Source: Ciceribacter sichuanensis (lineage in GTDB: Bacteria > Pseudomonadota > Alphaproteobacteria > Rhizobiales > Rhizobiaceae). Taken from it: a stretch of 64,000 bases of DNA. The stretch is from NCBI RefSeq assembly GCF_024055605.1, contig NZ_JAMXLX010000007.1, positions 124,001 through 188,000 on the forward strand, read 5' to 3'. Of the stretch, positions 1-9,302 are shown in pieces (within the stretch, counting starts at the first letter, position 1; the number at the start of each line of letters is the position of its first letter). A model generated the notes under the pieces. It searched no databases. It saw only the letters and a list, made by a program, of their open reading frames with translations, and had not been told where the DNA came from. Both the position numbers and the translations under genes were made by a program.

Positions 1-93
1 CTGTCCCTGAACCTTCTGTCGAACTGGCTGCGCATCGCACTCGATCCCGTGCAGCGCTGGCGCCTGGAAATGAGAGGTCACAAGAATGGCTGA
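1..93 (+). CDS. C-terminal end of an ABC-transporter permease (5' truncated)
   Basis: An open frame enters from the left edge and stops at TGA 91-93. Its last residues (LSLNLLSNWLRI, then a basic tail ending in GHKNG) look like the last transmembrane helix and cytoplasmic tail of a DppC/OppC-type permease. The frame overlaps the start of the next gene by 8 bases, as is usual inside peptide ABC operons. Only 30 residues are visible, so the family assignment rests mainly on the ATPase that follows. Confidence 0.6.
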   Translation: MSLNLLSNWLRIALDPVQRWRLEMRGHKNG

Positions 94-1714
94 GCATCTT
101 CTCGAAGTCAGGAACCTCTCGGTCGAGTTCCATACAGCAGCCGGTGTGGTCAAGGCGGTCAAGGGTATCTCCTGGTATCTCGACCGCGGCGAAACGCTCG
201 CCATCCTCGGTGAATCGGGATCGGGCAAGTCGGTCTCCGCCTCGGCGATCCTCGACCTGATCGACATGCCGCCCGGCCGCATCACCAGCGGCGAGATCCG
301 GTTCGACGGCAAGGATCTGCTGAAGCTTTCCGCTTCCCAGCGCCGGGATATCAACGGCCGGAAGATCGCCATGATCTTCCAGGATCCGCTCAGCCATCTC
401 AACCCGGTCTATCCGGTCGGCTGGCAGATCGTCGAGGCGCTCACCACCCATGGCGTCGACCGGGCGGCGGCCCATGCCGAAGCACTCAGGCTTGTGACCC
501 GCGTGGGTATTCCCGAGCCTGAAAACGCGCTGAAGAAATATCCGCACCAGTTCTCCGGCGGCCAGCGCCAGCGCCTGATGATCGCAATGGCGCTTGCCAT
601 GAAACCTGACGTCATCATCGCCGACGAACCGACGACGGCGCTCGACGTGACCGTGCAGGCCGAAGTGCTGCGTCTGCTCGACGAGTTGCAGCAGGAAACC
701 GGCATGGGTGTGCTGATCATCACCCACGACCTGGGAGTTGTCGCCGAGATCGCCGACCGGGTCGTGGTGATGAATGCCGGCGAAATCGTGGAGACCGGCA
801 GCACGCGCGAGGTCTACAAGAACCCGCGACATCCCTATACGCGCAAGCTGATCGGCGCTGCCCCCGGACGCGGCGAGATGCATCCGCCGTTGGAAGCCCG
901 CGAGCCTGTCTTGAAGGTCCGGGACCTGCAGAAATACTACAGCGCCTTCCACGCGCTGGACGGCGTTTCCTTTGATCTCATGCCGGGCGAGACGCTGGCT
1001 GTGGTCGGTGAAAGCGGCTCCGGCAAGTCGACGCTCGCCCGCATCCTGCTTCGCCTAGACGAGCCGAGCGGCGGGCAGGCCTTCTGGAAAGGACGGGATC
1101 TTTTTACCCTTTCTCCGGCCGAACTCTTCAAGCTTCGCCGCGACCTGCAAATGGTCTTCCAGGATCCGACCCAGTCGCTCAATCCGCGCATGACAGTGTA
1201 CGATCTCGTGTCCGAGGCATGGGTCATCCACCCCGAGATCCTGCCGAAGAAACAGTGGCGCAGCCGCGTCGCCGAACTGCTGGTGCAGGTCGGTCTGCGG
1301 CCAGAGCATGCGGTACGTTACCCGCATCAGTTTTCCGGCGGGCAGCGCCAGCGTATCGCCATTGCCCGGGCACTTGCGCTCGAACCGCAACTGATCGTCT
1401 GCGACGAGGCCGTGTCAGCTCTCGACGTCTCGGTTCAGGCGCAGGTGATCGACCTTCTCGACAAGCTGCGAAAGGAAATGGGCATCGCCTTCATCTTCAT
1501 CGCCCACGACCTGCCTGTTGTGCGTGATTTTGCGGATCACGTGATGGTGATGCAGAAGGGCAAGGTGGTGGAACTCGGCACGGTTCGCCAGATCTTCGAG
1601 GCCCCGAAGATGCCCTATACCCAAGCGCTGCTGGCCGCTGGCCTCGACCCCGATCCGGATGTGCAGGCAGAACGCCGCGAGGCACGGCTCAAGCTGGCGC
1701 GGGCCTCAGGCTGA
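86..1714 (+). CDS. Double-domain ATP-binding protein of a peptide/nickel-type ABC transporter
   Basis: This 542-residue protein has two complete nucleotide-binding domains in tandem, as in YejF and other fused OppD-OppF proteins. The first Walker A (GESGSGKS) is at residues 42-49 and the second at about 308-315. Each half has an LSGGQ-type signature (FSGGQRQR) and a Walker B (IIADEP, IVCDEA), so both ATP sites look active. Each half also carries the C-terminal peptide-transporter extension (HPYTRKL; MPYTQAL). It should energise import of peptides or similar substrates on the cytoplasmic face of the membrane, working with the permease whose end overlaps its start. The binding protein and first permease must lie to the left of the window, so the substrate cannot be read here. 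Confidence 0.93.
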   Translation: MAEHLLEVRNLSVEFHTAAGVVKAVKGISWYLDRGETLAILGESGSGKSVSASAILDLIDMPPGRITSGEIRFDGKDLLKLSASQRRDINGRKIAMIFQDPLSHLNPVYPVGWQIVEALTTHGVDRAAAHAEALRLVTRVGIPEPENALKKYPHQFSGGQRQRLMIAMALAMKPDVIIADEPTTALDVTVQAEVLRLLDELQQETGMGVLIITHDLGVVAEIADRVVVMNAGEIVETGSTREVYKNPRHPYTRKLIGAAPGRGEMHPPLEAREPVLKVRDLQKYYSAFHALDGVSFDLMPGETLAVVGESGSGKSTLARILLRLDEPSGGQAFWKGRDLFTLSPAELFKLRRDLQMVFQDPTQSLNPRMTVYDLVSEAWVIHPEILPKKQWRSRVAELLVQVGLRPEHAVRYPHQFSGGQRQRIAIARALALEPQLIVCDEAVSALDVSVQAQVIDLLDKLRKEMGIAFIFIAHDLPVVRDFADHVMVMQKGKVVELGTVRQIFEAPKMPYTQALLAAGLDPDPDVQAERREARLKLARASG

Positions 1715-1745
1715 GCCCATCAACACACGCAAAAGAATACGGATA

Positions 1746-1774
1746 TCAGGCGGCTTCGGTCGCCTGAATGTTTT
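1746..1774 (+). terminator. Possible intrinsic terminator after the ABC operon
   Basis: Seven-base arms TCAGGCG (1746-1752) and CGCCTGA (1761-1767) enclose a loop containing CTTCGG and are followed by ATGTTTT. The position 32 bases after the ATPase stop fits a terminator. The U-tract is short, so termination may be partial. The rest of 1715-1921 shows no gene. Confidence 0.45.
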
Positions 1775-1921
1775 CACCCTCCAGCATCGGACACCTTCCC
1801 GCCTATCCTACCGCCAGCTGATAACAGCTTGACGTCGGGACACGCTGCCTCTCTTGTCCTTATCCTGATTGCCGCGTTGGCAATCTGGAACCATGAAGCC
1901 CGAACCAAGAGGAATGAGGAT

Positions 1922-2488
1922 ATGGCGAAACTGATCGGTATCTCGGGAAGCCTGAGACGCGGCTCCTACAACAGCGCCTTGCTGCACGCCGCCGCGAAAC
2001 TTGCACCGACGGGATCGGAGCTTTCCATCGGGACAATTCACGGCATCCCGCTCTATGACGGCGATCTCGAAGCGGAACAGGGCATTCCGGAAGCGGTGCA
2101 GACGCTGAAAGACGCGATTGCGGCGGCCGATGGCCTGATCCTTGTGACGCCGGAATACAACAACTCCATTCCAGGCGTATTCAAGAATGTCATCGACTGG
2201 CTTTCACGCCCTTCGAACGACATCAAGCGCGTCTTCGGCAGCAAGCCCGTCGCGCTGATGGGGGCCTCGCCGGGCGGTTTCGGCACGATCCTTTCGCAGA
2301 ATGCGTGGCTTCCGATCCTCCGCACGCTCGGGGTGGATTTCTGGTCGGAAGGCCGTCTTCTGGTGTCGCGCGCTTCGGGCGTCTTCGATGCCGATGGCAA
2401 TCTTGCGGACGCCAAGATCGAGGAACAGTTGAAAGGTTTCCTTGCGGGCTTTGCCGAGTTCGCCACGTCCGCCCGCAACGGCCGATAA
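1922..2488 (+). CDS. NADPH-dependent FMN reductase (flavodoxin-fold quinone/azo/chromate reductase family)
   Basis: The 188-residue product starts at ATG 1922, which has an AGGAATGAGG ribosome site just upstream. The frame is open from 1829, but those extra 31 residues would place a hydrophobic segment before the family start and are not expected. The FMN phosphate loop GSLRRGSYN is at residues 9-17, and the motif PEYNNSIPGVFKNVIDW is the isoalloxazine-contact loop of this family. Members are soluble and reduce quinones, azo dyes, chromate or free FMN with NAD(P)H. The gene is monocistronic and convergent with the exporter gene that follows. The physiological substrate cannot be inferred. Confidence 0.88.
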   Translation: MAKLIGISGSLRRGSYNSALLHAAAKLAPTGSELSIGTIHGIPLYDGDLEAEQGIPEAVQTLKDAIAAADGLILVTPEYNNSIPGVFKNVIDWLSRPSNDIKRVFGSKPVALMGASPGGFGTILSQNAWLPILRTLGVDFWSEGRLLVSRASGVFDADGNLADAKIEEQLKGFLAGFAEFATSARNGR

Positions 2489-2519
2489 CGAATTCCGTGC
2501 ATCGTAGAAGGCCTGCTGG

Positions 2520-3278
2520 TCAGAACAGCGATGCAACGTAATCCCAGATGAGCTTCAGCGAAAGCAGGAGCAGGGTTATCTGGATCAATCTGAAGAACAG
2601 CCCATCCGGAATCATCCGGGTGAGCTGCCGCCCGGCGATGGTGCCGATGATCGCGGGCACGGCGAGGCCGAGAACGAGCGGCACGTCGAAATGCGAGAAC
2701 TGGTTGAGCTGCCAGTAGGGAACGAGCTTCACCGCATTGACGATGGCAAAGAGGATCGTAGATGTCCCTGCGAAGGTCATCTTTTCCAGACGTTGCGGCA
2801 GCACGTACATCTGGAACGGCGGCGCGCCGGAATGGGAAACGAAGCTCGTGAGCCCCATCAACACGCCCCAGAAGACACCGCCCGGAATATCGGCGGAGCG
2901 CACGCGCGCTGCGCGGTAACGCTCGCCGAACCAGGCGTTCAGGCAGAAAAGCACACCAACGGCGCCGACCAGCATGCCGATGAATACGCTCGAAAGCGAG
3001 GCGCTGAAATACCAGCCGATTGCAACGCCCGCGATCGCGGCGGGCGTCAGGATTGCGAGATTGCGGGCGGAATAATCGCGCCGGTAGAGGTAGAGACCGA
3101 CCATATCGCTGGCAACGAAGATCGGCAGCAGCAGCGCCGCTGCCGTTACCGGTGAAATGACGAGGGCAAGTAGCGGCACCGCCAGCGTGCCGACCGAAGG
3201 CAATCCGCCCTTGGAAAGGCCGACCACAAAGGCAGAGACGACAGCGATCGCCAGGATGAGTGGCGTATGTTCGATCAA
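2520..3278 (-). CDS. TauE/SafE-family membrane exporter
   Basis: The 252-residue protein is almost entirely hydrophobic, with about eight membrane helices in two homologous halves. The N-terminal helix VVSAFVVGLSKGGLPSVG carries the glycine-rich signature of TauE/SafE (DUF81) proteins, which export sulfite, sulfoacetate or other organosulfur anions. The chosen start is a TTG (3276-3278) preceded by a weak AGGGC. No taurine or sulfonate genes are nearby, so the substrate is unknown. Confidence 0.85.
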   Translation of the reverse strand: MIEHTPLILAIAVVSAFVVGLSKGGLPSVGTLAVPLLALVISPVTAAALLLPIFVASDMVGLYLYRRDYSARNLAILTPAAIAGVAIGWYFSASLSSVFIGMLVGAVGVLFCLNAWFGERYRAARVRSADIPGGVFWGVLMGLTSFVSHSGAPPFQMYVLPQRLEKMTFAGTSTILFAIVNAVKLVPYWQLNQFSHFDVPLVLGLAVPAIIGTIAGRQLTRMIPDGLFFRLIQITLLLLSLKLIWDYVASLF

Positions 3279-3324
3279 CGGCCCTGCCCTTCGTTCACAA
3301 TCAGCCTGCTATCATCTCACTGCC

Positions 3325-4317
3325 TCAAACAAGTGAGATCGTCACATGCTCAGAGGTGGATCTGAGCGCCGCATCGGCAAGCTGAAGGGCAATCAGCCCA
3401 TCCTCCGCCGAAGGCGACGGCGGGGTTCCCTCCACGATCGAATCGATGAAGGCAGAGATTTCCGCCGCATAGGCAGCCGTATAGCGCGTCATGAAGAAGT
3501 CGTGCAATGGCGGGCGGGTATAGCCGTTTCCGGTTGCGATCTCGATAGACACCTGCCGCTGGTTCTCGGCCGAGACGGCACCAAGCGATCCATGAACCTC
3601 GATACGCTGGTCGTAGCCATAGGAGGCGCGGCGTGAATTGGAAATCATCGCCTGCCGGCCGCTTGCCGTCGTCAGGATGATGCTGGCGCTGTCATAGTCG
3701 CCGAGCTTGCCGATTTCCGGATCGACCAGCACCGAGCCGAATGCTGTGACGCTGACGATTTCCTCGCCGAGGAGGAAGCGGGCCATGTCGAAGTCATGGA
3801 TGGTCATGTCGCGGAAAATGCCCCCCGAAACCTTGATGTAGGAGGCCGGCGGCGGGCCGGGGTCGCGGCTGGTGATCGTCACCATTTCCACCTTGCCGAT
3901 CGTGCCGTCTTCGATGGCCTTGCGTACCGCGCGAAAATGCGGGTCGAAACGACGATTGAAGCCGAGCATGACGCGCGCACCGGTCTGGCGAACGACCTCG
4001 AGGCAGGCTTTCGCACGTGCCACGTCAAGGTCGATCGGCTTCTCGCAGAAAATGGCCTTGCCGGCTTTGGCAAAGCGCTCGATCAGATCGGCATGGGTAT
4101 TCGTCGGCGTGCAGATGACGACGGCATCGACCTCGGGATCGGCGAGAACCGCGTCGATCGTGCTGACCTTGCAGCCGGCCTGATCGGCAATGGCCTGGGC
4201 CGCCTCGGCCACGGCGTCCACCACCGCCACGAGTTTGGCGCGACTGTCGCTGGCGATTGCCTGTGCATGAACCTTGCCGATGCGACCGGCGCCCAGAAGC
4301 GCAAGCTTCGTTACCAT
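3325..4317 (-). CDS. iolG: Inositol 2-dehydrogenase (Gfo/Idh/MocA family)
   Basis: The 330-residue enzyme is predicted to oxidise myo-inositol to 2-keto-myo-inositol with NAD+, the first step of the iol pathway. The dinucleotide motif GAGRIG is at residues 9-14, the catalytic-lysine motif EKP at 92-94, and the Asp170/His174 pair (RDMTIHDFD) completes the active site. ATG 4317 is preceded by GGGAGGAG; the frame is open further upstream to 4401 but has no ribosome site there. It is divergent from iolR and shares its promoter region, which contains a GGAA-N6-TTC dyad. Assignment to myo-inositol rests on the family and on the adjacent iolRCDEB genes. Confidence 0.9.
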   Translation of the reverse strand: MVTKLALLGAGRIGKVHAQAIASDSRAKLVAVVDAVAEAAQAIADQAGCKVSTIDAVLADPEVDAVVICTPTNTHADLIERFAKAGKAIFCEKPIDLDVARAKACLEVVRQTGARVMLGFNRRFDPHFRAVRKAIEDGTIGKVEMVTITSRDPGPPPASYIKVSGGIFRDMTIHDFDMARFLLGEEIVSVTAFGSVLVDPEIGKLGDYDSASIILTTASGRQAMISNSRRASYGYDQRIEVHGSLGAVSAENQRQVSIEIATGNGYTRPPLHDFFMTRYTAAYAAEISAFIDSIVEGTPPSPSAEDGLIALQLADAALRSTSEHVTISLV

Positions 4318-4409
4318 GATATCTCCTCCCTTGGGTGTAGCCGCCTTGCGCCGAGCTTCCCCCTCATTCCTCGATCCGGGTGAGCATAAATATCGGCGCA
4401 AAACGCGTT

Positions 4410-4425
4410 TGGAATATATATTCTA
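4410..4425. promoter_or_regulatory. Putative IolR operator in the iolG/iolR divergent promoter
   Basis: The sequence TGGAATATATATTCTA contains GGAA-TATATA-TTCT, one base away from the GGAA-N6-TTCC palindrome described for IolR of Sinorhizobium meliloti. It lies 93 bases before the iolG start and 49 before iolR, in the only AT-rich stretch of the intergenic region, so one repressor could control both directions, including autoregulation of iolR. Confidence 0.6.
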
Positions 4426-4473
4426 TTTTGCTAGAGTGTGGACAGATGACTGTCAAGCAGGAAAGGAAACCGC

Positions 4474-5286
4474 ATGAATGAAAGCGCAGTGCCCGCCACG
4501 GTGAAGGCCTTCGAGGAGCGCCTGCTGGAAGTTTCCGCCAGCCTGCCCAAGCGGCTTCGGCAATGCGCCGACTATGTCGCGGCCAATCAGGACCGCATCG
4601 CCGTCTCCACCGTTGCCGAGATGGCGGAAGGGGCCGGCGTGCAGCCTTCGGCCTTCATGCGCTTCTGTCAGATCATGGGCTTCTCCGGCTTTTCCGAGAT
4701 GCAGCGGCTGTTTCGCGATTCCTATGTCGGCGGCTGGCCAGACTATGCGACCCGCCTCGACCACCTGCGCGAAAAGGGCAAGGAAAGCGGCGGCGGCCTG
4801 CTTGCCGAATTCGTCGAAGCCGGCCGTGCATCCCTGGAAAGCCTGCTGAAAACCGTCGATCCTCACGATCTCGACGAAGCCGTCTCCATTCTCGCCAAGG
4901 CCGATATCATCCACATCATCGGCCTGCGGCGCTCCTTTCCGGTCGCGAGCTACCTCGCCTATGCCTTTGAGAAGATGAAGGTCCCGGCAATGCTGCACAG
5001 CGCCGTGGGTAAGCTCGATAACCAGAGCGCCATCAGGCCCGGCGATGCCGTGCTCGCCATCACCTTTTCCCCCTACACAACCGAAACGGTCGATCTCGTT
5101 ACCGCCGCGCGAAGCCGTGACATCCCGGTTGTCGCCCTCACCGACACCGCCGTCAGTTCGCTTCGAAAATCCGGCGCAAAGCTGATCTCCGTCACGGAAG
5201 TCGATTTCGGGGCCTTTCGTTCTCTATCCGCAACGCTTTGCGTGGCGATCACGCTGGCTGTCGCGGTCGGAACGCAACGAGACTGA
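4474..5286 (+). CDS. iolR: RpiR/MurR-family transcriptional regulator of inositol catabolism
   Basis: The 270-residue protein has the N-terminal RpiR helix-turn-helix (about residues 20-85, including the VSTVAEMAEGAGVQPSAFMRF helix pair) and a C-terminal SIS sugar-phosphate-binding domain (about 130-260). The location between iolG and iolC, as in S. meliloti iolR-iolCDEB, supports the name. In S. meliloti the inducer is 2-keto-5-deoxygluconate 6-phosphate, the IolC product. ATG 4474 follows GGAAAGGAAACCGC. The gene is co-directional with iolC but separated from it by 190 bases that hold a second putative operator. Confidence 0.88.
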   Translation: MNESAVPATVKAFEERLLEVSASLPKRLRQCADYVAANQDRIAVSTVAEMAEGAGVQPSAFMRFCQIMGFSGFSEMQRLFRDSYVGGWPDYATRLDHLREKGKESGGGLLAEFVEAGRASLESLLKTVDPHDLDEAVSILAKADIIHIIGLRRSFPVASYLAYAFEKMKVPAMLHSAVGKLDNQSAIRPGDAVLAITFSPYTTETVDLVTAARSRDIPVVALTDTAVSSLRKSGAKLISVTEVDFGAFRSLSATLCVAITLAVAVGTQRD

Positions 5287-5300
5287 ATATTTTTGTTGAA

Positions 5301-5326
5301 ATTCCAAAAAATGGAATTTAAAATCC
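5301..5326. promoter_or_regulatory. Putative IolR operator upstream of iolC
   Basis: The 17-mer ATTCCAAAAAATGGAAT (5301-5317) is a dyad with six-base arms. It runs directly into GGAA-TTTAAA-ATCC (5313-5326), one base from the GGAA-N6-TTCC IolR palindrome. The same 17-mer occurs exactly, on the other strand, at 17560-17576 upstream of the sugar ABC transporter operon. It lies about 160 bases before the iolC start. The role as an IolR site is inferred from the position and the shared sequence. Confidence 0.65.
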
Positions 5327-5476
5327 AAAATGAGAATGGGCGACGCTAGGGAGTACGCTTGCCCGGAAATGTCGGATGCATCACGAGACCCGAGGAGGGT
5401 TTCGGTTCGCCGGCAAGCGACACGAACAAAGGCCCGCCGCCTTGCGGATAAGGGCATGCAGCCAGGGAGGAGGCTC

Positions 5477-7429
5477 GTGAAAACACTCGATCTCATTACG
5501 ATCGGCCGATCGTCTGTCGACCTCTACGGCGTACAGATCGGAGGCCGGCTCGAAGACATGGCCTCCTTCAACAAGTATATCGGCGGTTCCCCGACAAACA
5601 TCGCAGCTGGCACCGCCCGCCTGGGACTGAAGTCGGCGCTGATTACCCGCGTCGGCGACGAGCATATGGGCCGCTTCATCCGCGAGCAGCTGGAGCGCGA
5701 GGGCGTCGATGTGCGCGGCGTGAAAACCGATCCGGAGAGACTGACCGCGCTTGTGCTGCTGGGCATCCGCGACGAGCACCAGTTCCCGCTGATCTTCTAT
5801 CGGGAAAACTGCGCCGACATGGCTCTGTCGGAAGAGGATATCGATCCAGCCTTCATCGCGGAAGCGGCCTGCGTCTGCGCGACTGGAACGCATCTTTCCC
5901 ATCCGCGGACCGAAGCGGCAGTCCTCAAGGCGCTGAAACTCGCTCGCGAAAGCGGTGCCAGAACAGCGCTCGATATCGATTACCGCCCGAACCTCTGGGG
6001 CCTCGCAGGCCACGGCGCCGGCGAAAGCCGCTATATCGGCTCCGATGCCGTGACGGCCAAGCTGCAATCGACGCTGCATCTGTTCGATCTCATCGTCGGA
6101 ACGGAAGAAGAATTCCATATCGCGGGCGGTTCCACCGATACGATCGAGGCGCTGAAGGCGGTTCGCCGCATCTCGAAGGCAGCACTCGTGTGCAAGCGCG
6201 GACCGCTTGGCGCGGTCGTCTTCGCCGGAGACATTCCCGAAAGTCTGGACGAGGGCCAAACGGGCCAGGGCTTCCCGATCGAGGTCTTCAACGTGCTGGG
6301 TGCGGGCGACGGCTTCATGTCCGGCCTGCTTAAAGGCTGGCTGACCGGAGAGGACTGGCCGACATCGCTCAAATTTGCCAATGCCTGCGGTGCCTTCGCG
6401 GTGTCGCGGCATGGCTGCACGCCGGCCTATCCGAGCTGGGAAGAACTGCAATATTTCTTCCGCACCGGCATTCGCGACAAGGCGCTGCGCAAGGACGAGG
6501 CACTGGAACAGGTGCATTGGTCGACCAACCGCAAGATCGACCGGTCGACCATGCGGGTCTTCGCTTTCGACCATCGCATGCAGCTTGAAGCGATGGTGAA
6601 GGAAACCGGAACCGATCCCGGCAAGATCGGCGCTTTCAAGCAGCTTTGCCTGAAAGCCGCCCTCGATGTTGCCGGTGAGAACTCCGGTTATGGCATTCTC
6701 TGTGACGGACGGCTGGGGCGCGATGCACTCTATGCGGCCAGCGGTTCCGGTCTCTGGATCGGCCGGCCGGTCGAATGGCCGGGCTCCCGTCCGTTGACGC
6801 TGGAAGCGGAGATCGGCCCCGATTACGGCGGGCTTGGCGAATGGCCACTAGAAAACGTGGTGAAGGTCCTCTGCTTCTATCATCCTGACGACCCGCCGGA
6901 GATGCGGGCCGAACAGGAAGCGACCGTCATCCGTCTCTTCCATGCCGCCCGCCGCAACCGTCTCGAAATGCTGCTGGAGGTCATTCCCTCCAAGGTCGCC
7001 CCGACGGACGACCTGACGGCTGCTCGGATCATCGACCGCTTCTACGAGATCGGCGTCTATCCCGACTGGTGGAAACTGGAACCGATGCGGACCCATGCAT
7101 CCTGGAAGAATGCCTGCGAGGTCGTATCCCGCCACGATCCCTATACCCGCGGCATCGTCGTGCTGGGCCTCGATGCACCGGAGGCGGAGCTTGCCGAAAG
7201 CTTCCGGCTTGCGGCCGGCTTCGATCTGGTCAAGGGCTTTGCCGTGGGCAGAACCATCTTCGGAGAAGCGGCCCGCAAATGGCTTGCCGGCACGATCAGC
7301 GACAGCGAGGCGGTGGAGGACATGACGCAGCGCTTCAGCAATCTCTGCCGCATCTGGGATGATGCGCGCGCGTCCAGTACGGCCGTCGCGCAGGGTTCAC
7401 CCGCAATTGCGGCAACACAGGCAAGGTAA
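5477..7429 (+). CDS. iolC: Fused 5-dehydro-2-deoxygluconokinase / DUF2090 (putative aldolase) protein
   Basis: The 650-residue protein starts at GTG 5477, directly after GGGAGGAGG; the upstream open frame to 5330 is low-complexity and has no ribosome site. Residues 1 to about 320 are a PfkB kinase with the GGSPTN substrate loop at 36-41 and the GAGDGF anion hole with catalytic Asp278. It phosphorylates 2-deoxy-5-keto-gluconate. Residues from about 350 to 640 are a DUF2090 domain, which in many alphaproteobacterial IolC proteins is fused here and is annotated as the 5-dehydro-2-deoxyphosphogluconate aldolase. No separate iolJ is seen in the window, which fits the fusion supplying that step. 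First gene of iolCDEB. Confidence 0.9.
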   Translation: MKTLDLITIGRSSVDLYGVQIGGRLEDMASFNKYIGGSPTNIAAGTARLGLKSALITRVGDEHMGRFIREQLEREGVDVRGVKTDPERLTALVLLGIRDEHQFPLIFYRENCADMALSEEDIDPAFIAEAACVCATGTHLSHPRTEAAVLKALKLARESGARTALDIDYRPNLWGLAGHGAGESRYIGSDAVTAKLQSTLHLFDLIVGTEEEFHIAGGSTDTIEALKAVRRISKAALVCKRGPLGAVVFAGDIPESLDEGQTGQGFPIEVFNVLGAGDGFMSGLLKGWLTGEDWPTSLKFANACGAFAVSRHGCTPAYPSWEELQYFFRTGIRDKALRKDEALEQVHWSTNRKIDRSTMRVFAFDHRMQLEAMVKETGTDPGKIGAFKQLCLKAALDVAGENSGYGILCDGRLGRDALYAASGSGLWIGRPVEWPGSRPLTLEAEIGPDYGGLGEWPLENVVKVLCFYHPDDPPEMRAEQEATVIRLFHAARRNRLEMLLEVIPSKVAPTDDLTAARIIDRFYEIGVYPDWWKLEPMRTHASWKNACEVVSRHDPYTRGIVVLGLDAPEAELAESFRLAAGFDLVKGFAVGRTIFGEAARKWLAGTISDSEAVEDMTQRFSNLCRIWDDARASSTAVAQGSPAIAATQAR

Positions 7430-7479
7430 GGCGGTTCATCCACCACAACGAGATCGAACCGACCGGGAGGAGAAGCGGC

Positions 7480-9300
7480 GTGAAAACGATCAGACTGACA
7501 GCCGCCCAGGCAATGGTGCGCTATCTGGCAAACCAGATGAACGAGCACGGCGAACCCTATATCGCCGGCGTCTGGGCAATTTTCGGCCACGGCAACGTGG
7601 CCGGCATCGGCGAAGCCCTGCATGGCATTCGCGATGAACTGCCGACACTGCGCGGACAGAACGAGCAATCGATGGCCCATGCCGCGATTGCCTATACCAA
7701 GCAGCTTCGTCGCCGCCGCGCGATGGCGGTGACCTCGTCGATCGGTCCCGGCGCGCTCAACATGGTGACGGCGGCAGCCCTTGCCCATGTGAACCGCCTG
7801 CCGGTGCTCTTTATCCCCGGCGATGTCTTTGCCAATCGCGGCCCCGACCCGGTTTTACAGCAGATCGAGGATTTCGGCGACGGCACGGTTTCGGTCAACG
7901 ACTGCTTCCGCCCGGTCAGCCGCTATTTCGACCGGATCATGCGGCCGGAACAACTGCTGACGGCCCTGCCCCGCGCCATGCGCACCATGACGGACCCCGC
8001 CGACTGCGGACCCGTTACCCTCGCCTTCTGCCAGGATGTACAGGCCGAAGCCTTTGACTATCCGGAAAGCTTCTTCGAAAAACGCGTCTGGCGCATGCGC
8101 CGTCCCGAGCCGGACAGGGCCGAATTCGAAGCTGCTGTTGCAGCGCTGAAGTCCGCGAAGAACCCGGTCATCGTCGCCGGCGGCGGCGTGCATTTCTCAG
8201 GCGCCACCGAAACGCTCAAGGCCTTCGCCGAAAAGCACAAGATACCCGTTGTCGAAACGCAGGCCGGCAAGTCCGTCATGGCCTGGGATCACCCGCTGAA
8301 TTTCGGCGCGGTCGGCGTCACCGGAACGGAATGCGCGAATATCGTTTCCGAAAAGGCGGATCTCGTATTCGGAGTCGGCACGCGCTTCCAGGATTTCACC
8401 ACCGGTTCCTGGGCTTTGTTCAAGAACCCGACCCGCAAGATCCTCGCGCTCAACGTTCAGGCCTATGACAGCGCCAAGCACGACGCGATCCCGCTGACGG
8501 CGGATGCGAAGATCGGACTTGAACAGCTCTCCGCCGCTCTCGGCGACAAGACATTCGAGGCGCCCGATCCGGCAATCAAGAACGGCTGGTTCGCCAAGGC
8601 GGATGCGGTGACGAACGCACCCAAGGACAGCAACAGCCTGCCGACCGACATGCAGGTGATCGGCGCCGTACAGCGGTCCTCGCGCGACAACACCGTCGTC
8701 ATGTGCGCCGCCGGCACCATGCCGGGCGAACTGCACCAACTCTGGAAGGCCAAACTGCCACTCTCCTATCACATGGAATACGGCTTTTCCTGCATGGGCT
8801 ACGAGGTCGCGGGCGGTCTCGGCATCAAGATGGCGGAACCCGACCGCGACGTCATCGTGATGGTCGGCGACGGCTCCTACATGATGATGAATTCGGAGCT
8901 CGCAACCGCGGTCGGCATGGGCGTGAAGATCACCCTCGTGATCACGGACAATCGCGGCTACGGCTGCATCAACCGGTTGCAGATGGGCACCGGCGGAGCC
9001 GAGTTCAACAATCTCTACACCCACACCAACGTCAATCCGATCGCCATCGATTTTGCCGCCCATGCCGCCTCGATGGGCGCGGTCGCCAGCAAGGTCGCCA
9101 GCATCGCGGAACTGGAAACGGCGCTCGCTGCCGCCCGTGAATCGACAGTGACGACGGTGATCGTGATCGACACCGATCCTTATCCCACGCCCGATGCCGG
9201 CGGTCATTTCTGGGACGTTGCGGTTCCCGAAGTTTCGCCCCGCGCCGAAGTCAATCAAGCCCGCGCCCGTTACGAGGCCGCACTCAAGGAAAGACACTGA
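7480..9300 (+). CDS. iolD: 3D-(3,5/4)-trihydroxycyclohexane-1,2-dione hydrolase
   Basis: This 606-residue thiamine-diphosphate enzyme opens the ring of the diketone made by IolE to give 5-deoxyglucuronate. The activating glutamate is Glu62 (NEQSMAHAA), and the ThDP-binding motif starts with Gly463-Asp464-Gly465 ([12 protein letters not shown]) and ends in ITDN. The start is GTG 7480 after GGGAGGAGAAGC. It is 50 bases after iolC and 2 bases before iolE, so translation is probably coupled. The length agrees with the family. Confidence 0.93.
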   Translation: MKTIRLTAAQAMVRYLANQMNEHGEPYIAGVWAIFGHGNVAGIGEALHGIRDELPTLRGQNEQSMAHAAIAYTKQLRRRRAMAVTSSIGPGALNMVTAAALAHVNRLPVLFIPGDVFANRGPDPVLQQIEDFGDGTVSVNDCFRPVSRYFDRIMRPEQLLTALPRAMRTMTDPADCGPVTLAFCQDVQAEAFDYPESFFEKRVWRMRRPEPDRAEFEAAVAALKSAKNPVIVAGGGVHFSGATETLKAFAEKHKIPVVETQAGKSVMAWDHPLNFGAVGVTGTECANIVSEKADLVFGVGTRFQDFTTGSWALFKNPTRKILALNVQAYDSAKHDAIPLTADAKIGLEQLSAALGDKTFEAPDPAIKNGWFAKADAVTNAPKDSNSLPTDMQVIGAVQRSSRDNTVVMCAAGTMPGELHQLWKAKLPLSYHMEYGFSCMGYEVAGGLGIKMAEPDRDVIVMVGDGSYMMMNSELATAVGMGVKITLVITDNRGYGCINRLQMGTGGAEFNNLYTHTNVNPIAIDFAAHAASMGAVASKVASIAELETALAAARESTVTTVIVIDTDPYPTPDAGGHFWDVAVPEVSPRAEVNQARARYEAALKERH

Positions 9301-9302
9301 CC

